Assembly (NCBI GenBank): GCA_036272195.1
Contig: DATAZE010000043.1
Coordinates: 124,001 to 188,000, forward strand
DNA length: 64,000 nucleotides
Reading direction: 5' to 3'
DNA from: DASXHY01 sp036272195
GTDB taxonomy: Bacteria; Verrucomicrobiota; Verrucomicrobiia; Limisphaerales; DASXHY01
Part shown: one piece after another, positions 34,489-42,739 of the stretch
How the letters are laid out: every line of letters begins with the position of its first letter
How positions within the stretch are numbered: the stretch's first letter is position 1
Notes under the pieces: generated by a model
Told to the model about the DNA's origin: nothing
The model's database searches: none
The model's input: the letters and a program-made list of their open reading frames with translations, nothing else
Program-made: the position numbers and the translations under genes

Positions 34489-36282
34489 TCAGGGGTGCGG
34501 GGGAATCGCCAGGCAAAACTGAAGTGACGCGTAAAGGTCCGGCGGGAACTCGAAAATCCACGGTTCGCCATTCAAGACAACGGAACCGTAAGGAGAGCCG
34601 AGGCGCGAATTAGCGCCCAATTGAACCTCCAACTTCTCGCCGCTCCGCAATTCGATGGAAAGGTGATATCCGCCGGGAGCGAATCCAAAATCGTTTAGTT
34701 TCGCCGCGCCATGGCCGACCCAGGCAAACGCCGTCAAATGGCCAAGCTCGCGCGCAGTATCTTCGATCGCCGAATCATTAATGATTCCGCTAAAGCCAGT
34801 CGCCAGCGACCAACCGTTCGTGCTTTTGTGAACGATTTGCCGCGTTTGGCCGTTTTGTTGAATGGTAATTTGCGCAACGTCGTTGACATCGAAATTCCAA
34901 ACACGCCGCTCGCGCATTTCCCAACTCGCTGAAGGCAGCGATTCAAAATCCACGGGAGAAATGCCGTACACCGCATCTTCCCCGATGCGCCGCGCGAAGA
35001 CCTGATTGCTGCTGTTGGTTCCAAAATCCAATTCGGTGGGTGGATTCGTCGCGGTCGGTGAGCTTGTCCACTTAAGGATGTATTCCCGCGCGGGAGCGGG
35101 AGCCAGGCCGTAATGAGGGAGATCGGGTTCGGTGACCGAATCTTTCACGAAATCGACAACTTGGAGTTCTCCCAGTTTTCGCGCCAGCCCGGCGGCCAGC
35201 GTTTGGTCCGCAGGAAAATCCTGCGGCAAAACACGCCAGGAATTATTCGTCTGCCACACGAGGGAAAAAATATCGCGACCGTGGATTTCAATGGCTTCGA
35301 TGGGGCCCGTGAGCGTGGCGAGATGCCGATCGCGGAAGACGTCGTAGGAGGCGTCCCACTGCCCGAGTACGTTGGTGGAGACGGCGACGATGGCATTTTG
35401 GTCCCGACGGTGTGCATAAACCAGTCCCGGGCTGTTGGTCAATCGTTTGCCAAAATCAATCGCCAGTAGAGCGTTGGTTTCGTCTCCCATCACAAAAGTC
35501 AGCGCGGGGGGTTGAAGGCCGAAAGCATCGAGATCGGCTTTGGGATCGTCGGAAATAAATTGCCGGACGCGCAACGACTCAATTTTTTGCAGGGCATCCT
35601 CGACTTTATCACTGTCGGCGCGCGTCTTGAGCGGGAACGTCATGGCCCACAATTTATTGGTGGAATCGCGCTGGAGGAGAAACGACTGATTTTTCACGGT
35701 ATTGGTCACCGTAATGTGGTTGAAATTCATGTGCGCGAAATCGGTGAGAGTCGCGTCCCGCCAGGCATCGGCGTTTTGCGGAAGGAAATTCAAGACATCG
35801 GCGTCGACGATGGAAATTCCTTCCATGCCGATGACCTGCATGAACACCTGATCGCCCGGTGAAGTCCGGTGGCCAATGTGAATCCGGTTTGTCGATTCGC
35901 GCTCGCAGAGGACCAGCAAGGTTTCCGGCGGATCAATGCCATAATCCTCATCAGCCTTCGGGTCTTTTCTCAGTTCCTGCTCCGAAATCTGGTGCACCAC
36001 CGTGAGCCGCTGGAGCGCATCGAGAAGATTTTGGATATTGGTGCTTTGGGCGGAATAGAGAACGGGTTCCACCAGTCTCCAGCCGCCGTTGGTATGTTCG
36101 GCGCGGATTCCCTGGTGGCCGGCCGGCCGGATTTCCACCATCAACACCGCTTTCGGATTCAATTCCGGCAGCAGGAATGTCGGGCCGGTTTGGGGATGGG
36201 GACGATATCGTTCAAAGAGAAAGATAAAGGCGAAAAGCACCACCGCCACTGTCATCCAGAGCCAGGTATTCTTCGAACTCAT
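34489..36282 (-). CDS. DUF4340 domain-containing protein of a Gld-type ABC cluster
   Basis: A 597-residue protein anchored by an N-terminal helix (WLWMTVAVVLFAFIFLFERY). The periplasmic part shows repeated units of the DUF4340 kind, each with a pattern of Trp, Val and Pro plus an ASxYDVFRDRHLATL-type stretch, for example near residue 310. Members are found beside GldG-type transport proteins; their role is unknown. The start ATG is 8 bases after the GldG-like stop. Confidence 0.85.
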   Translation of the reverse strand: MSSKNTWLWMTVAVVLFAFIFLFERYRPHPQTGPTFLLPELNPKAVLMVEIRPAGHQGIRAEHTNGGWRLVEPVLYSAQSTNIQNLLDALQRLTVVHQISEQELRKDPKADEDYGIDPPETLLVLCERESTNRIHIGHRTSPGDQVFMQVIGMEGISIVDADVLNFLPQNADAWRDATLTDFAHMNFNHITVTNTVKNQSFLLQRDSTNKLWAMTFPLKTRADSDKVEDALQKIESLRVRQFISDDPKADLDAFGLQPPALTFVMGDETNALLAIDFGKRLTNSPGLVYAHRRDQNAIVAVSTNVLGQWDASYDVFRDRHLATLTGPIEAIEIHGRDIFSLVWQTNNSWRVLPQDFPADQTLAAGLARKLGELQVVDFVKDSVTEPDLPHYGLAPAPAREYILKWTSSPTATNPPTELDFGTNSSNQVFARRIGEDAVYGISPVDFESLPSASWEMRERRVWNFDVNDVAQITIQQNGQTRQIVHKSTNGWSLATGFSGIINDSAIEDTARELGHLTAFAWVGHGAAKLNDFGFAPGGYHLSIELRSGEKLEVQLGANSRLGSPYGSVVLNGEPWIFEFPPDLYASLQFCLAIPPHP

Positions 36283-36290
36283 GCGCGGAG

Positions 36291-37790
36291 TTATTTTCTG
36301 CGACGCAGCCAGACCAGGCCGCCAAACAAAAGTATCCCGCCCGGAATGGCGCCCAGCAGAAGGCCCTTCACGGCGCGCACCTGGCGCTGGTTCATCACGA
36401 GCTGATATTCCGTGACGGGTCGCGGGCCTACGCCCATCAAAAAAGTCGAGCGTTCGAGCAGCCAGTTTACCGCTGAATCCGCAAAGTCCCGATTCATGCC
36501 CGCCTCGATGAGTTGGTTATCCAGAAAAAGAGAATCGCCGGCGATCAACATGCGGGTCGTCCCGCGTTCCGTGACCACGCCTTTCGGAGCGCCTTTTTCC
36601 ACCGCGACCATCAACGGGTAAGCGCGCGAACCACCGGAAGGATTGTCCGCCAGCACTGAGTTCGTGCTAGAAAAAGCGAGTTCGGTCACCTGCGGTTCGT
36701 CTGCGCCGGCCTGCGATGCGGCTTTGACGCGTTCGATGGGCCGTGGCAAAACGATTTCCATCTGCGAGCCGATGAGTGGTTTGGTGACGTCATGCACCGC
36801 GAACTCAACCACTGAAAAGGCGCTGCCGCTTTGATCGATCGCGCGATTCGGATCCTTCACCGTGCTGTGCGTGATTCGCACATTCCATTTGGCGAGATTT
36901 GTTTCCAGGCCAAGTTGATAATTCACCGACCGCACATCAAGCATTGCGAATAGCCGCCCGCCCTGGTCGAGATATTGTGAGATTTTGTCGAGTTCCGCCG
37001 GTTGGAATTCCGCGTGCGGCCCGGCAATCACGAGGAGATTGCAATCGAGCGGGATGGCGTTGGTGCTGAAAAGATTGTCGAGGGTGGCGGTCTCGACATA
37101 ATTGCGATGAAACACTTCTGCCAGCTTGCTGCAACCTTCAGTTTCGTCCTTGTCGTTGGGCGAACGTTCACCGTGGCCTTGGAGGAAGTAAGCCTTCAAC
37201 GGCTTCGGCTGGGTCACGGCAAAAATTTTGGCGGTGAACAGCATTTCGCCGTTAAACGCGATGCGTTTGCGGTTGATGTACAGCTTCGTGTCGTCCTGGT
37301 TTGTGGAGGGCTGCAAATCATATTGGAAGGAGGAAAGCCAATTGCCGTCCACGAATCCCGTCCGGCCTTCGCAGTCGAAGATAATGAAATTCTTGTTGGT
37401 CACGGACCCGAAATTATATTTGACCTTCAATTCCTGCGCCGCTCCCGGGTCACGATAATAATCGACGCTTTTGACCGCCAGTTTTCGGGTGTGCGATTGG
37501 TACTCGTTCAGCAGGCTGACGATATCGCCGTAAAGGGGATCGTCCTTGTCATAGTAAACCGTCACGTCGACGTGGTTGGTCAGAGATTTGAGCACATTGA
37601 TTGTGCGCGGCGAAAGCTGGATCCGCGTGTCCCTGCTTAGATAGAAGCGTTTGAAAAAATACCGGCTGCTGAGATAATTGATACCGATCAAAATCAGAAA
37701 GACAGCGACGCTGGCAACGGTCACGCTGAAAGCGATGCCCCATTTGCGTCGCGGTGAAAAACTGGGCGGGGGTGAGGGGGGAGTGGCCAT
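36291..37790 (-). CDS. GldG-family ABC transporter auxiliary protein
   Basis: A 499-residue protein with N-terminal (VTVASVAVFLILIGINYL) and C-terminal (LLLGAIPGGILLFGGLVWL) membrane helices and a large periplasmic domain of the ABC_transp_aux/GldG type, with KAYFLQGHGERS and YLDQGGRLFAMLDV. In Bacteroidota GldFG with GldA form an ABC complex needed for gliding; in Verrucomicrobiota the related clusters have no proven function. The gene starts 1 base after the permease stop. Confidence 0.88.
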   Translation of the reverse strand: MATPPSPPPSFSPRRKWGIAFSVTVASVAVFLILIGINYLSSRYFFKRFYLSRDTRIQLSPRTINVLKSLTNHVDVTVYYDKDDPLYGDIVSLLNEYQSHTRKLAVKSVDYYRDPGAAQELKVKYNFGSVTNKNFIIFDCEGRTGFVDGNWLSSFQYDLQPSTNQDDTKLYINRKRIAFNGEMLFTAKIFAVTQPKPLKAYFLQGHGERSPNDKDETEGCSKLAEVFHRNYVETATLDNLFSTNAIPLDCNLLVIAGPHAEFQPAELDKISQYLDQGGRLFAMLDVRSVNYQLGLETNLAKWNVRITHSTVKDPNRAIDQSGSAFSVVEFAVHDVTKPLIGSQMEIVLPRPIERVKAASQAGADEPQVTELAFSSTNSVLADNPSGGSRAYPLMVAVEKGAPKGVVTERGTTRMLIAGDSLFLDNQLIEAGMNRDFADSAVNWLLERSTFLMGVGPRPVTEYQLVMNQRQVRAVKGLLLGAIPGGILLFGGLVWLRRRK

Positions 37791-37791
37791 G

Positions 37792-38544
37792 TTATTTCCA
37801 GCGGCGGCTTTCGATCACGCGCAACGTCAGAAATAAAAAGAAAAACGTCACACTCAGGTAAAAGACAATGACGCGCGTGTCCAGTATGCCCCGGGTGAAA
37901 TCGATCATTTGCTGGGATAAGTTGAAAAACGAAAGTACCTGCGCCGGCCACCGGCCGCCCGGAGAAATATTCTGCGCCAGCCAGTTCAACATCAGCAAGG
38001 CCATCCCGGCGACCAGGGTGAGCATTCCGGCCACGACCTGGTTCTTGGTGAGCGCGGAGGCAAAACAGCCGATGGACAGAATAAAGCAACCGGCCAGGAA
38101 CAGGCCCAGATACATGCTGCAAAGGGTCCCCGTTTCCAGCGCGCCGGGCTGGTTCGCGAAGTGTTGAACGATAAACATGCAGGCGAGCGTGGGCAGCCAC
38201 ATCAAAATGAAAAAAATCACCGACGCCGTGAATTTTGCGGCGACAATCTGGATTTCGCCCACCGGCGTCGTCGTGAGCGTTTCAAAGGTGCCGGTGGCTT
38301 TCTCCAGTGCGAACAGGCGCATCGTGATGACTGGCGCGGTCAGGACGATAATGATCCACAACAGGAGATTGTTGAAAAACAATTGCGTAATCGGCATTGA
38401 AACCGAGTCGGTCCCGACGCTGTTCAACAGAGTCACAAAATCCAGGCCCACTAACAGTGCGAGTCCTGCGATGATGACGTACCCGCTGATGGAGAGAAAA
38501 AATGTGGCCAGCTCCCGGCGGGTGAGCGTTAGGTAAGCCTGCAT
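37792..38544 (-). CDS. ABC transporter permease (GldF/ABC-2 type)
   Basis: About 250 residues with six hydrophobic helices. It opens QAYLTLTRRELATFFLSISG and holds the ABC-2 motif LFALEKATGTFETLTTTPV. I chose the ATG at 38544, which shares bases with the ATPase stop (TAATG); the longer frame lies inside the ATPase gene. It should form the membrane part of the complex with the ATPase and the GldG-like protein. Confidence 0.9.
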   Translation of the reverse strand: MQAYLTLTRRELATFFLSISGYVIIAGLALLVGLDFVTLLNSVGTDSVSMPITQLFFNNLLLWIIIVLTAPVITMRLFALEKATGTFETLTTTPVGEIQIVAAKFTASVIFFILMWLPTLACMFIVQHFANQPGALETGTLCSMYLGLFLAGCFILSIGCFASALTKNQVVAGMLTLVAGMALLMLNWLAQNISPGGRWPAQVLSFFNLSQQMIDFTRGILDTRVIVFYLSVTFFFLFLTLRVIESRRWK

Positions 38545-39509
38545 TAAGCGCCTTCCTCCTCTTCCGGGGGACGGGTCACCTTCACATAAATATCTTCGAG
38601 CGAATGGCGGTTGCGGGTCAACTCGCGCAAATACCAGCCTCGGTCTCGCGCCACTGCAAATATGTGGGGGCGCAGGTCCATGCCGTTGTGCGGCGTGAGC
38701 GCGCACCGGAAAAATTCTCCATCGGCCGGAGAGACGTCGTAGTGTTCCACTTCCGGCATTTCCGCCCAGCAATTGCAAAGGTCTTCCAGCGGCGCGGCGA
38801 TTTCCGCCACCACCTGGCCGTTGCCGCTCATCAGTCGCTGCAGATTGTCCGGCGTGTCTGCCGCCAGAATTTTTCCCTCAAACATGATGAGCATCCGGTT
38901 GCACGTCATTTCCGCTTCCGGAAGGATGTGCGTGGAGATCAATACGGTATGCGCGCCAGCCAGGCTTTTGATGAGTTGCCGCACCGCCCGAATCTGGTTC
39001 GGATCGAGGCCAATGGTGGGTTCGTCCAAAATGATCAATTCCGGCTCGTGCACGAGCGCGTCCGCCAATCCCACGCGCTGGCGATAGCCCTTGGATAATT
39101 GGCCGATGATGCGCTTGGAAACGTCGGTCAGGCTGCATTGCTCCATGACGACATCCACACGCGCGCGTGAACGCCGGAAGCCGAGACCCTTCAGCCGCGC
39201 GCGGAAGGTGAGATACTCGCGCACACGCATTTCCAGGTGCAACGGATTATTCTCCGGCATATAGCCGATGCGCCGCCGCACTTCGGTCGAGTCGCGGAAG
39301 ACATCCAATCCACCCACGCGCACGCTGCCGGAGGTGGCGGGCAGGTAACAGGAAAGGACCCGCATCGTAGTGCTTTTACCCGCGCCATTGGGGCCGAGGA
39401 GGCCGACGATTTCACCCCGATTAACGGTAAAGGAGATTCCCGACACTGCGGTGTGGCCCGCGTATCGTTTAGTCAGGTTTTCAACCTCAATCATCAAACC
39501 GTCATTCAT
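38544..39509 (-). CDS. ABC transporter ATP-binding protein (GldA-like)
   Basis: About 321 residues. Walker A GPNGAGKST, signature QLSKGYRQRVGLADAL, Walker B ELIILDEPTIGLDP and switch His ISTHI are present. The C-terminal 90 residues are the usual accessory part of ABC-2 exporters. The ATG at 39509 was chosen; another ATG lies five codons later at MIEVENLTK, and a TTG three codons earlier. It is the first ABC gene of the cluster, 57 bases after the HtrA stop. Confidence 0.92.
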   Translation of the reverse strand: MNDGLMIEVENLTKRYAGHTAVSGISFTVNRGEIVGLLGPNGAGKSTTMRVLSCYLPATSGSVRVGGLDVFRDSTEVRRRIGYMPENNPLHLEMRVREYLTFRARLKGLGFRRSRARVDVVMEQCSLTDVSKRIIGQLSKGYRQRVGLADALVHEPELIILDEPTIGLDPNQIRAVRQLIKSLAGAHTVLISTHILPEAEMTCNRMLIMFEGKILAADTPDNLQRLMSGNGQVVAEIAAPLEDLCNCWAEMPEVEHYDVSPADGEFFRCALTPHNGMDLRPHIFAVARDRGWYLRELTRNRHSLEDIYVKVTRPPEEEEGA

Positions 39510-39566
39510 CGTTAGCAAAGCGGAGTTTAGTCAGGAAACCACTGGTTGGGCCAACAAAATTTCGGA

Positions 39567-40901
39567 TTAGCGCAGCGTCAATTCCACACGCCCGCGGCGC
39601 AGCACGGTAAAATTGCCGTTTTGTTCGACGACCGCGAGGTCGAGCAGCACCGATTCTCCCTTCTTTTTCGGGTAAAGCAATTTGGCCAGGCCGGTGATAT
39701 CCCCTGGCGGTGCCTGATGATCAATCGCCTGAATAATCATCCGCGGTTGCAGCCCGGCTGTCGCGGCGGGACTGTTGGCTTGCACGTCCGTGATTACAAA
39801 ACCATCCGGACCTTTCTGCAAGGTCATTCCAAGTTTTTCGCGGACCATGGCTGCATTAAAAATCGTCTGTTCCGGCACGAGGTTCACTTGGACATCGGTC
39901 ACCGAATCTCCCCGGCGAATGGTCAGCGGAATTTCCGACACCGCGTTGGAAGCCAGTAAATCGCCGAAATCAATAAAAGTCTTCGGCACTTTTCCGCTCA
40001 CTTGCATTACGACGTCGCCCACTTTTAATCCCGCTTTTCCCGCGGGGCTGTTGGGCTGGACGCTGGTGATGACCAGCGGATAAGAGCCTACTTTTACGCG
40101 GGCGCCAAACCAGTAGGACTTCACGAATTCGGTGGGGAAAATCTCGGACAGTGCATCTTCCACCAGCCGGATCGGGATGGCGAAACCAATGCCCTGACCG
40201 GGTTGTCCATTGGGCGCTTCGGCGATCGCCACATTGATGCCGATCAGCTCGCCGCGTAAATCGACGAGCGGACCACCGCTGTTGCCGGGATTGATGGGCG
40301 CATCGGTCTGGAGCCAGTTGGGATACGAAAGCGTCTGTCCCTCGCGCGGCGCAACCCGGCTTTTGGAACTCAGGATGCCGCGTGTGACGGAACCGCCGAA
40401 GCCGAGGGGATTGCCGAGTGCCAGCACCGTTTCGCCGAGCAACAAATCGTCTTCCTTCGCCAGCTTGATGGGGCGCAGTTTTTCGCCGGGTTTAAGCTTC
40501 ACTTTGAGCAGGGCCACATCGGATTTTGCATCGCTTTTGAGGACTGTTGCGTCATAAACATTCGTCCCAGTGGTGAATTGCACCTGGATTTGGTCCGCGT
40601 TGTGGATGACGTGTTCATTCGTCAGCAGATAGCCGTTTTCATCGATGACCACGCCGGAGCCGAGGCTGATATATTCATCGAATAATCGCTGCCCCCACAT
40701 CTGGCGGCGGAATTGTTCAAACGGGTCCTGCACCGGCTCCGTGCTCTTGGTGGCGATGTTTACCACGCTGGGCATGACCTGCTCGATGGCGTCCACCGTG
40801 GCGTCACGGCGGATGTCGGTGTCCTGCGCTCGAATGCCCGGCGCGGCGCAAATATAGATTAGCGCCAGCAGAAGAAGCCTTCGGTTCAAATTCATCATCA
40901 T
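39567..40901 (-). CDS. HtrA/Deg-type S1C serine protease with two PDZ domains
   Basis: A 444-residue periplasmic protease. A signal peptide (LLLLALIYICAAPGIRA) precedes a trypsin-like domain with triad H97 (TNEHVIH), D128 (SDVALLK) and S208 (PINPGNSGGPL), then two PDZ domains near residues 265-345 and 350-440. It degrades or chaperones damaged envelope proteins. It heads the minus-strand unit before the Gld-type genes; the 57-base gap leaves open a separate transcript. The start may be either of the first two ATG codons after the first. Confidence 0.92.
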   Translation of the reverse strand: MMMNLNRRLLLLALIYICAAPGIRAQDTDIRRDATVDAIEQVMPSVVNIATKSTEPVQDPFEQFRRQMWGQRLFDEYISLGSGVVIDENGYLLTNEHVIHNADQIQVQFTTGTNVYDATVLKSDAKSDVALLKVKLKPGEKLRPIKLAKEDDLLLGETVLALGNPLGFGGSVTRGILSSKSRVAPREGQTLSYPNWLQTDAPINPGNSGGPLVDLRGELIGINVAIAEAPNGQPGQGIGFAIPIRLVEDALSEIFPTEFVKSYWFGARVKVGSYPLVITSVQPNSPAGKAGLKVGDVVMQVSGKVPKTFIDFGDLLASNAVSEIPLTIRRGDSVTDVQVNLVPEQTIFNAAMVREKLGMTLQKGPDGFVITDVQANSPAATAGLQPRMIIQAIDHQAPPGDITGLAKLLYPKKKGESVLLDLAVVEQNGNFTVLRRGRVELTLR

Positions 40902-40997
40902 AATAACAGTCTAACCGGCCTTTCGATGCGTTCAAATTTATCGAATGCCAACCGGTTGTCAGCCCGCAAAATCCTTTTTCCTTCAAACACGAAATGC

Positions 40998-41053
40998 TGG
41001 AGTTCATGCTTTAGCATGTCGGCAGTCCGGAACAGCCTAAAGGCTGAACTCCA
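40998..41053. repeat. Cloverleaf-like palindromic intergenic element
   Basis: An outer 9-bp inverted repeat (TGGAGTTCA / TGAACTCCA) encloses two smaller perfect hairpins, CATGC-TTTA-GCATG at 41005-41018 and CAGCC-TAAA-GGCTG at 41033-41046. The combined structure is a three-way junction in single-stranded form. It lies in the divergent gap between htrA and the DUF2851 gene. No second copy is present in the window; REP-type origin is inferred. Confidence 0.7.
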
Positions 41054-41149
41054 ACGCACAAATGCGACGAACCAAAATAACTCGGCCTGCGCCGGCTTTT
41101 GTCGCTTCCCACTTGACTTTGCGAGCGCCGACGCGCAAAGCAATGCGCG

Positions 41150-42580
41150 GTGTTCCCAGTCCCCGAAAATTTCTACGCACAATGGCGCTCGCAGCGCGGA
41201 CGTGTCATCGCGTTGCGTGAAGATGACTCATCCCCGCCGGAAAATTTGCTTCAGGCGATCTGGCAGCACCAGCGTCTGCTTCGCGATCAACTGAGCACAT
41301 TGGACGGACGGCCCGTGCGAATTCTTCATCCGGGTTTTCTGAGCCGCGAGGGCGGCCCGGATTTTCGCGGCGCCGTCATCCAATTTGGCAACGCCTCGCG
41401 TCTCATTGGTGACATCGAAATTGATGTCGCTGCCAGCGGTTGGCGCGCGCATGGGCATGACAAAAATCCGAATTTTAAGAATGTCATCCTGCGCGTGATT
41501 TGGGACGCACGGGCTAGGCTCGAGGCCGGCGTTCCGACGACCGTGGCCATTCGCGACAAACTCGATGCTCCCCTGGCCGAACTTGATCGTTGGCTGAACT
41601 CGGCGGAGTTGGAGTCGTTGCCAGAAAATTTGCGTGGACAATGTTCCGCGCCGCTGGCCGGGCTTTCTCCGGAAAAAATCCGCGAGCTGCTGTTGCAGGC
41701 GGCGCAGGTCCGTTTTCATGGCAAAGCCGCTCAGTTCCTGGCTCGCGCGCGCCATGTCGGCTGGGAGCAAACTTTGTGGGAAGGGGTTTTTCGCGCGCTC
41801 GGTTACAAACACAACGTATGGCCGATGCAATGCCTCGCGGAAAATCGCGAACGCTGGTTTGCGCCACGCAGTTCGCCGCTCGCGTTGCAGGCGCGGTTAC
41901 TGGGAGTCGCCGGTTTGTTGCCCGCCGAATTGACCCGCGCCCAGGCGAGTGCCGATGGCTACCTGCGCTCGGTGTGGGACCAATGGTGGCGGGAGCGTGA
42001 GCAGTTCTCCGATTGTGTTCTGCCGCGCGAGGTGTGGCGTTTTCACGGCCAGCGTCCTGCCAATCATCCGCAGCGGCGGATCGCCCTCGCAGCCCATTGG
42101 CTGGCTGCGAACACCTTGCCGGCTCGATTGGAGCGATGGTGCGCGAAAAAATTCCCGGACGGGGAAATGTCCACGGCGCTGATGGAAATTTTGCAAACCG
42201 GCCCCGATGAGTTCTGGTCGTGGCATTGGACGATTCGTTCGCCACGCTTGAAAAAGGCACAGCCGTTGCTCGGCGCGTCGCGCGTGACGGACCTCACCGT
42301 GAATGTCATCCTGCCATGGCTGTGGATTCGTGCGTTCGAAGGAAAAAATTCGGCACTGCAGCGCCAAATCGAAAACCGCTTCAACGCGTGGCCGGCTTCT
42401 GAGGACAACGCCGTGCTGCGTCTGGCGCGTCAACGGTTGCTCGGCGGCGCTTCGCGTCGCGGTTTGCGCACGGCGGCGGAACAGCAAGGCTTGATTCAAA
42501 TCGTGCGCGATTTCTGCGATCACTCGAACGCCGTGTGTGATAGTTGCCGATTTCCGGAATTGGTGAAAAATTGGTGCTGA
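41150..42580 (+). CDS. DUF2851 family protein
   Basis: A 476-residue protein recognised by the opening FYAQWRSQRGR, then LRDQLSTLDGRPVRILHPG, the conserved GPDFRGAVIQFGN followed by GDIEIDVAASGWRAHGHDKNP, a nuclease-like beta/acid pattern, and the C-terminal cysteines HSNAVCDSCRFPELV. The family is widespread in Bacteroidota and Verrucomicrobiota and has no assigned function. The start is GTG at 41150; no ATG lies near. It stands alone. Confidence 0.85.
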   Translation: MFPVPENFYAQWRSQRGRVIALREDDSSPPENLLQAIWQHQRLLRDQLSTLDGRPVRILHPGFLSREGGPDFRGAVIQFGNASRLIGDIEIDVAASGWRAHGHDKNPNFKNVILRVIWDARARLEAGVPTTVAIRDKLDAPLAELDRWLNSAELESLPENLRGQCSAPLAGLSPEKIRELLLQAAQVRFHGKAAQFLARARHVGWEQTLWEGVFRALGYKHNVWPMQCLAENRERWFAPRSSPLALQARLLGVAGLLPAELTRAQASADGYLRSVWDQWWREREQFSDCVLPREVWRFHGQRPANHPQRRIALAAHWLAANTLPARLERWCAKKFPDGEMSTALMEILQTGPDEFWSWHWTIRSPRLKKAQPLLGASRVTDLTVNVILPWLWIRAFEGKNSALQRQIENRFNAWPASEDNAVLRLARQRLLGGASRRGLRTAAEQQGLIQIVRDFCDHSNAVCDSCRFPELVKNWC

Positions 42581-42739
42581 ATGTAAGCCAGGGTCCCAGT
42601 TGCCTTTAGGGTGTTTCAAACGCGCTATTCAACGTGAATTCGTGAAGTACGGTTTTGTCCATTAGCAAAGAGAAGTTGGCCAAAATCATTTTTTAACCTT
42701 GAAATTCAGCAGGTGTTGCTCAGAGTCAACCCGCACTCC

